Shown piece by piece: positions 59,271 to 64,000 of a stretch of 64,000 nucleotides of DNA (the first letter of the stretch is position 1; each line of letters begins with the position of its first letter). Source of the DNA: Artemisia argyi (taxonomy: Eukaryota; Streptophyta; Magnoliopsida; Asterales; Asteraceae); assembly GCA_030686995.1 (NCBI GenBank), contig CM060709.1, positions 20,241,360-20,305,359 of the forward strand, written 5' to 3'. The notes beneath the pieces were generated by a model that saw nothing but the letters and a program-made list of their open reading frames with translations, searched no databases and was not told where the DNA came from. A program made the position numbers and the translations under genes.

Positions 59271-59668
59271 AAGGCTGGTTTTAAAAATTTACTAAATGAA
59301 TAATAAATTACTAAAATAAGAATAAATAAATGATTATAAAGTGTGTATAGGATATTACCATGCCATCTTTGGAATTCAAATCTTCATTGGCAATTTGTTG
59401 TGCATCTTGTTTGGCATGAATATGACTTGAGGTCTGAAAAGGTGTCGAAGTCTGAAATTAAAAACAATAGTGTTTGAAGGCGGATTTTAAAAATATACTA
59501 AATGATTAATAGAATACTAAAATAAGGATAAATAAACGATTATAACGTGTGTATAGGATATTACCATGCCATCTTTGGAATGCAAATCTTCATTGGCAAT
59601 TTCTTGTGGATCTGGATTAGCATGAATATGACTTGAGGTCTGAAAAGATGTCAAAGCCAGAAATGTTA
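59271..59668 (-). repeat. Tandem duplication of one exon with flanking intron (206 bp)
   Basis: TACCATGCCATCTTTGGAA recurs with 206-bp spacing (exon copies 59359–59433 and 59565–59639). Both copies keep splice sites and encode SSHIHA…ANEDL peptides of 25 residues in the same phase. Confidence 0.8.
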
Positions 59669-61368
59669 TTCTCAAAGTTGTGGTATTGATAAAAAATAAT
59701 TTTACACTACTAACCTCTGGATGCTGTATGTTCAAAGCTTTCTCAATAATCGCAAGCCTTTTTGTAACATCATTGAGCACTTCAACATTTGCTCCTGATT
59801 GACCAATCAAAAGAACTATTCTCTTCAAGGCATCAACCTCAGCAGCTAATTTAGGTACTTCGGTATTTGATTTTGTTGCGGCTATTGGTGCCCCTCCCTC
59901 TGCTGCATCGTTGAGCTCTTCTGCTTGTACCTAAGTAACAATGAATTTAAAAAAGAGTTCAATTTGGTGTCAAAAATTTTCAGAAAAATTGAAAAAACAA
60001 ATTTCAATCGTGGTGAAAAAACAGTGAGTTAAACACTATACACAATAAGTATCAAGTACAAATTTTACATAAATGGTTTATAATTCTTAAAATGGTAAAC
60101 TTCCAGCATTTATTAAGGTTTTAATGCTAAAAAGGGTTTATACTTTTCATTTATGTAACAAGTACGATTTCCTCTAAAGGTGTATGTTTATGTTTCAGGT
60201 ACAATTTTCTACAAATGTACATGAATATTTTATATCTTATAGGTCTAAAGAGTTTATGTTCAAACATAATGTTTCGAATATTTTACAATGTACCTCAACA
60301 GGAACGTCTGCTATTCGAGGAATGGCATCATCTGCGACATCTGCTAGTTGCCTTAGTTTAACAGCCAGTTGTCCAAAATATGCATTACTACGTACAAAGC
60401 GTGGGCTCAACTTTTCGTGATTAGTTGGAACAAGTTCCACTCGATCCGAACCCTGAGTAACAAATTTTTTATAAAAGGTCAAGACCAAATATATGTAACT
60501 CCTATATTAGTTAACAAATAACAAAAAATAATGCCAGTGAATACCTGACCAAACAGTATAGAATAATCATGTTTTCAGAGCGTTTTACCCTTTAACCATG
60601 AAAGACCACGTGGGATCCTATCAGGGACTTTTTTCCACCATTGCTGACTGTTGGGATAACTCTCAAGAATCCATATCTTATATGAAATAAAACAATTAAA
60701 CTAAAGTTATTCTTGGTACAAGAAAACACTGCCAATAAATTACATAACTTGATTTAAAAAAAGCAAACCTTAAAAGCCCAAATAAATCCACAAAGATTAT
60801 ATGTGGCAGTTTTCTCTGGGGTTACGTCCACCTTCTTCTCGTAATACCTTTTATAATGCTTAGGAACCACATTGGCTATACTGACGTACAAACGTCTCCA
60901 AAAGTACTCCTCCCATGGATAGGCATTCCAAGCTTTAAAATCCTCAACCAGTTGCAAAAATTCATTAGGCACATTGTACCAAGGTCCACGACCGGTAAAT
61001 ATGACCTCAGCCACTATCAAAAGACAAACCCTAACAGCATCCTCATTTGGTAAAGCATCAAATACTTTATCATTCTCAAAAATATGTAAAAGCTCATTCC
61101 CTTTTACGGTAACCTTTCTATCAAACTTCTTATTAGGGAAGATTCGCAAGCCAAACGGGGTACGATCAACTACTACGTGGTCAGGCAAAGGGCCGAAAAG
61201 AAAAACAGTCACCAAAAGAAACTCCTCGCGGCCAAATTGCAACAAATGATCCCCAATTCTATATGTAATGGGTGGGCAAGAATCAAGTAATTTAGGAATA
61301 TATACATGATGCTGTAAAACAAAGTTTAGGAGATGGTTATCATTTGAATGACAAGAGGGTATATCCAA

Positions 61369-61960
61369 CCATTGCCCGAAAACACTTTCCCAGAACAGGC
61401 TAATTCAATTTTGATTCTTTGCCAACTTACCTATAATCTTTTCTAGCAAACCTAACTTGGAACGAAATGTAGGTTTAGAAAATGGAATAAAGAAATGTAG
61501 GTTTAGGGTTGTAACATTTGATTTTGATTTGAATTTTGAGTGGGGTAGGGAGTAGGTGTGGAAAGGAAGTTTGGTTGTGAGTGTGTTGGGATTTGTTTAG
61601 TTGAGAAAACTAATGGGCGCCTTTGGAAAAACTTAAAAGTCGCTTTAGTAACATATAGTCGCTCAAATCTTTTGTTAATTCGCTTATGTTTTTGAGTTTG
61701 AAAAGTGTTTTCTGATATAAAACTTTTTGTGCAAGTACTGAAAAGTTGTGGGGTCAGATACAGAAAGTTGTTGGGTCAAGTACAAAAAGGAGAAAAGTTG
61801 AAAAAGTAACTAAAAGTAATCAGCTAGATTGTTATACATTGGGAATCAACAAAGAATATTAAAATTATACTATTAATTAAAGTTACAATATATAAACCAC
61901 ATATGGTATTAAAGTTTTATGTGCAATGGTAGTAATGATATTATTTTTGTTTATAAGTAG
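61369..61960 (-). promoter_or_regulatory. Upstream region of the right Ulp1 gene with AGCGAC motifs
   Basis: The minus strand has GAGCGAC (61658–61664) and AAGCGAC (61639–61645), about 270–295 bp before the ATG at 61368. No gene. Confidence 0.5.

Positions 61961-61966
<6 letters not shown>

Positions 61967-62050
<84 letters not shown>
61967..62050. repeat. (TA)n microsatellite, left of TIR element
   Basis: Pure TA repeats to the left TIR. Confidence 0.97.
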
Positions 62051-62882
<832 letters not shown>

Positions 62883-63171
62883 TATTTATATTTTTTGTAT
62901 ATTTTTTTCTGGATATTATTTTTGTTTTGTTTTGTTTTTTGTTTTTTGTTTTTTGTTTTGTTTTGTTTTTTTTTTTTTGGTCAAACTGTTTTGGTATGTG
63001 AAAGGATGGGCAATTATGGTTTTGGTTTATTTATGCATAGGGAAGTGAAAGTAATTAGAACTTATCCTTTAAATGGGGGCTCAAGAGTACTAATCAAATC
63101 AACTTTCATTTCAATCAAAGCAAAATTTCATCTAAAACTAACACACACACAAAAATTACACTTGTATATCC

Positions 63172-63172
<1 letters not shown>

Positions 63173-63211
<39 letters not shown>
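63173..63211. repeat. Poly(A) run
   Basis: About 39 A, ending two bases before the ATG of the following ORF. Confidence 0.95.
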
Positions 63212-63213
<2 letters not shown>

Positions 63214-63569
63214 TGACTACACCAATGCCCTTTTGCGATGAATTAGCTGCTGCTGGTTCAAGACTCGTGAGAGACATGATGTTGGTACGATTTCAGAGGG
63301 AGGTTGATGTAACGTTGTTGGATGAAGCTGAATTAAGGAAAAAAGCTAAGGATATAAAGTCTCGCGTGGCTGAAAGGGATTTTGTTATTGGAGAGTTGGA
63401 GCAGCTCTTTTTGTTTGATTCATGTTTGCAGAGTATTTCGGAGCTTAACAAGTTGCAAACCGAAGATTTAACAGAAGTGCCAATGATTTTGGTCAATGTG
63501 ATGAAAAAACAAAGGCGAGCAGAAGATCTTTTGTGGTTCATCAAGAAGCTGAAGTCTATGGTGTACTGA
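63214..63569 (+). CDS. Small helical ORF of 118 residues, unknown
   Basis: ATG at 63214; the frame upstream is only homopolymer and TA repeats, so this start is preferred over a longer reading. The protein is highly charged and predicted helical, with heptad-like Leu spacing (LLDEAELRKKAKDIKSRV and FVIGELEQLFLF), and ends KKLKSMVY. No known domain. It lies at the end of the right transposon group, as the 117-residue ORF at 29088 does in the left one. Confidence 0.55.
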
Positions 63570-63839
63570 TGTGTCTTATTTTGGTGTCTATTAAAATGTA
63601 TTTTGTGTTTAGTACGGTTTAAGTACCTGGATCTATTATAATATGGTGTTTTAATATTTTTGTTATGGGACATGTATTGTTTTATTGGTCCGGCGAGCCG
63701 CTGCTTTGTTGTGTTAGTTTGTCCATATACTTGGACTGCATAACATAATACAAAACCTAAATAACAGACACATAAACATACTAAAAAACTTTTAGAACCT
63801 TGCAATATACAGGTGGTTAGCCATATGAGCATCAAAATA
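63570..63839. other. Non-coding 3' flank
   Basis: AT-rich, no ORF or structure seen. Confidence 0.4.
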
Positions 63840-64000
63840 CGATTGAAGTTAAATGGTTTGTTGGATCAACAATAGGATATTTTTAACCATCAACAGGATC
63901 AGCAGTGGGATCTTTTTTAACTACCAGCAGGATCAGCAATGGGATCTTTTTTAACTAGCAGCAAGATCAGTAGTGGGATATTTTGAACCATCAGCAGGAT
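63840..64000 (+). repeat. Minisatellite, unit ~41 bp, continuing past the window
   Basis: Four units with AGCAGGATCAGCAGTGGGAT and TTTTTTAACTA. The same unit type is in the Ulp1 intron at 23614–23822. Confidence 0.75.

Overview
This is nuclear DNA from a flowering plant. The evidence is spliced genes with GT–AG introns, nested LTR retrotransposons primed by initiator-methionine-type tRNA sites, a COI1-like F-box/LRR pseudogene, and MULE-type and Ulp1-type transposon genes. The copia accessory proteins and the DUF1985–Ulp1 genes resemble families I remember as abundant in Asteraceae (Anthemideae). That placement rests on memory, not on a search. I see no intact ordinary host gene: almost the whole window is transposable elements at different stages of decay.

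Layout. 1–4476: the 5' end of a long-LTR element on the minus strand (3.5 kb LTR, PBS, gag start running off the left edge). 4477–7460: non-coding LTR-like and repeat-rich DNA. 7455–12552: a minus-strand copia element cut off early in its reverse transcriptase. 12589–20207: a COI1-like pseudogene split by a 6.05 kb solo LTR (duplicated CCATG), which itself holds a 2.4 kb TIR element. 20208–29600: a plus-strand transposon-like gene group: a DUF1985–Ulp1 fusion gene, a PB1-like protein with four internal repeats, a GRF zinc-finger membrane protein, an array of imperfect RNA hairpins, and a small helical ORF. 29700–50948: nested copia (SIRE-like) elements. The outer remnants carry accessory ORFs. 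Element B (35548–50483, TSD GAAAT) is non-autonomous. Element A (36481–48302, TSD GTAAG) lies inside B, and its LTRs are arranged as inverted repeats around a full gag-pol. 51000–63600: a second transposon gene group: a small acidic ORF, a mudrA-like transposase, another GRF zinc-finger gene and a second DUF1985–Ulp1 gene, followed by a 736 bp TIR element and another small ORF. 63840–64000: a minisatellite that is also found inside an intron of the first Ulp1 gene.

How the parts relate. The two Ulp1 groups share gene families (DUF1985–Ulp1, PB1-like, GRF finger), short accessory ORFs and a repeated promoter-proximal motif (GAGCGAC/AAGCGAC). They look like related Ulp1-carrying MULEs, with a recognisable DDE transposase only in the right-hand one. 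The copia elements share an accessory protein between pol and the 3' LTR and a divergent antisense ORF with its own TATA box.

Observations most worth following are the hairpin array at 27775–28826, the inverted-LTR but correctly integrated element A, element-specific short motifs spread over both LTRs and coding sequence, and the shared AGCGAC motif. All domain names are from reading motifs by eye; nothing was searched.
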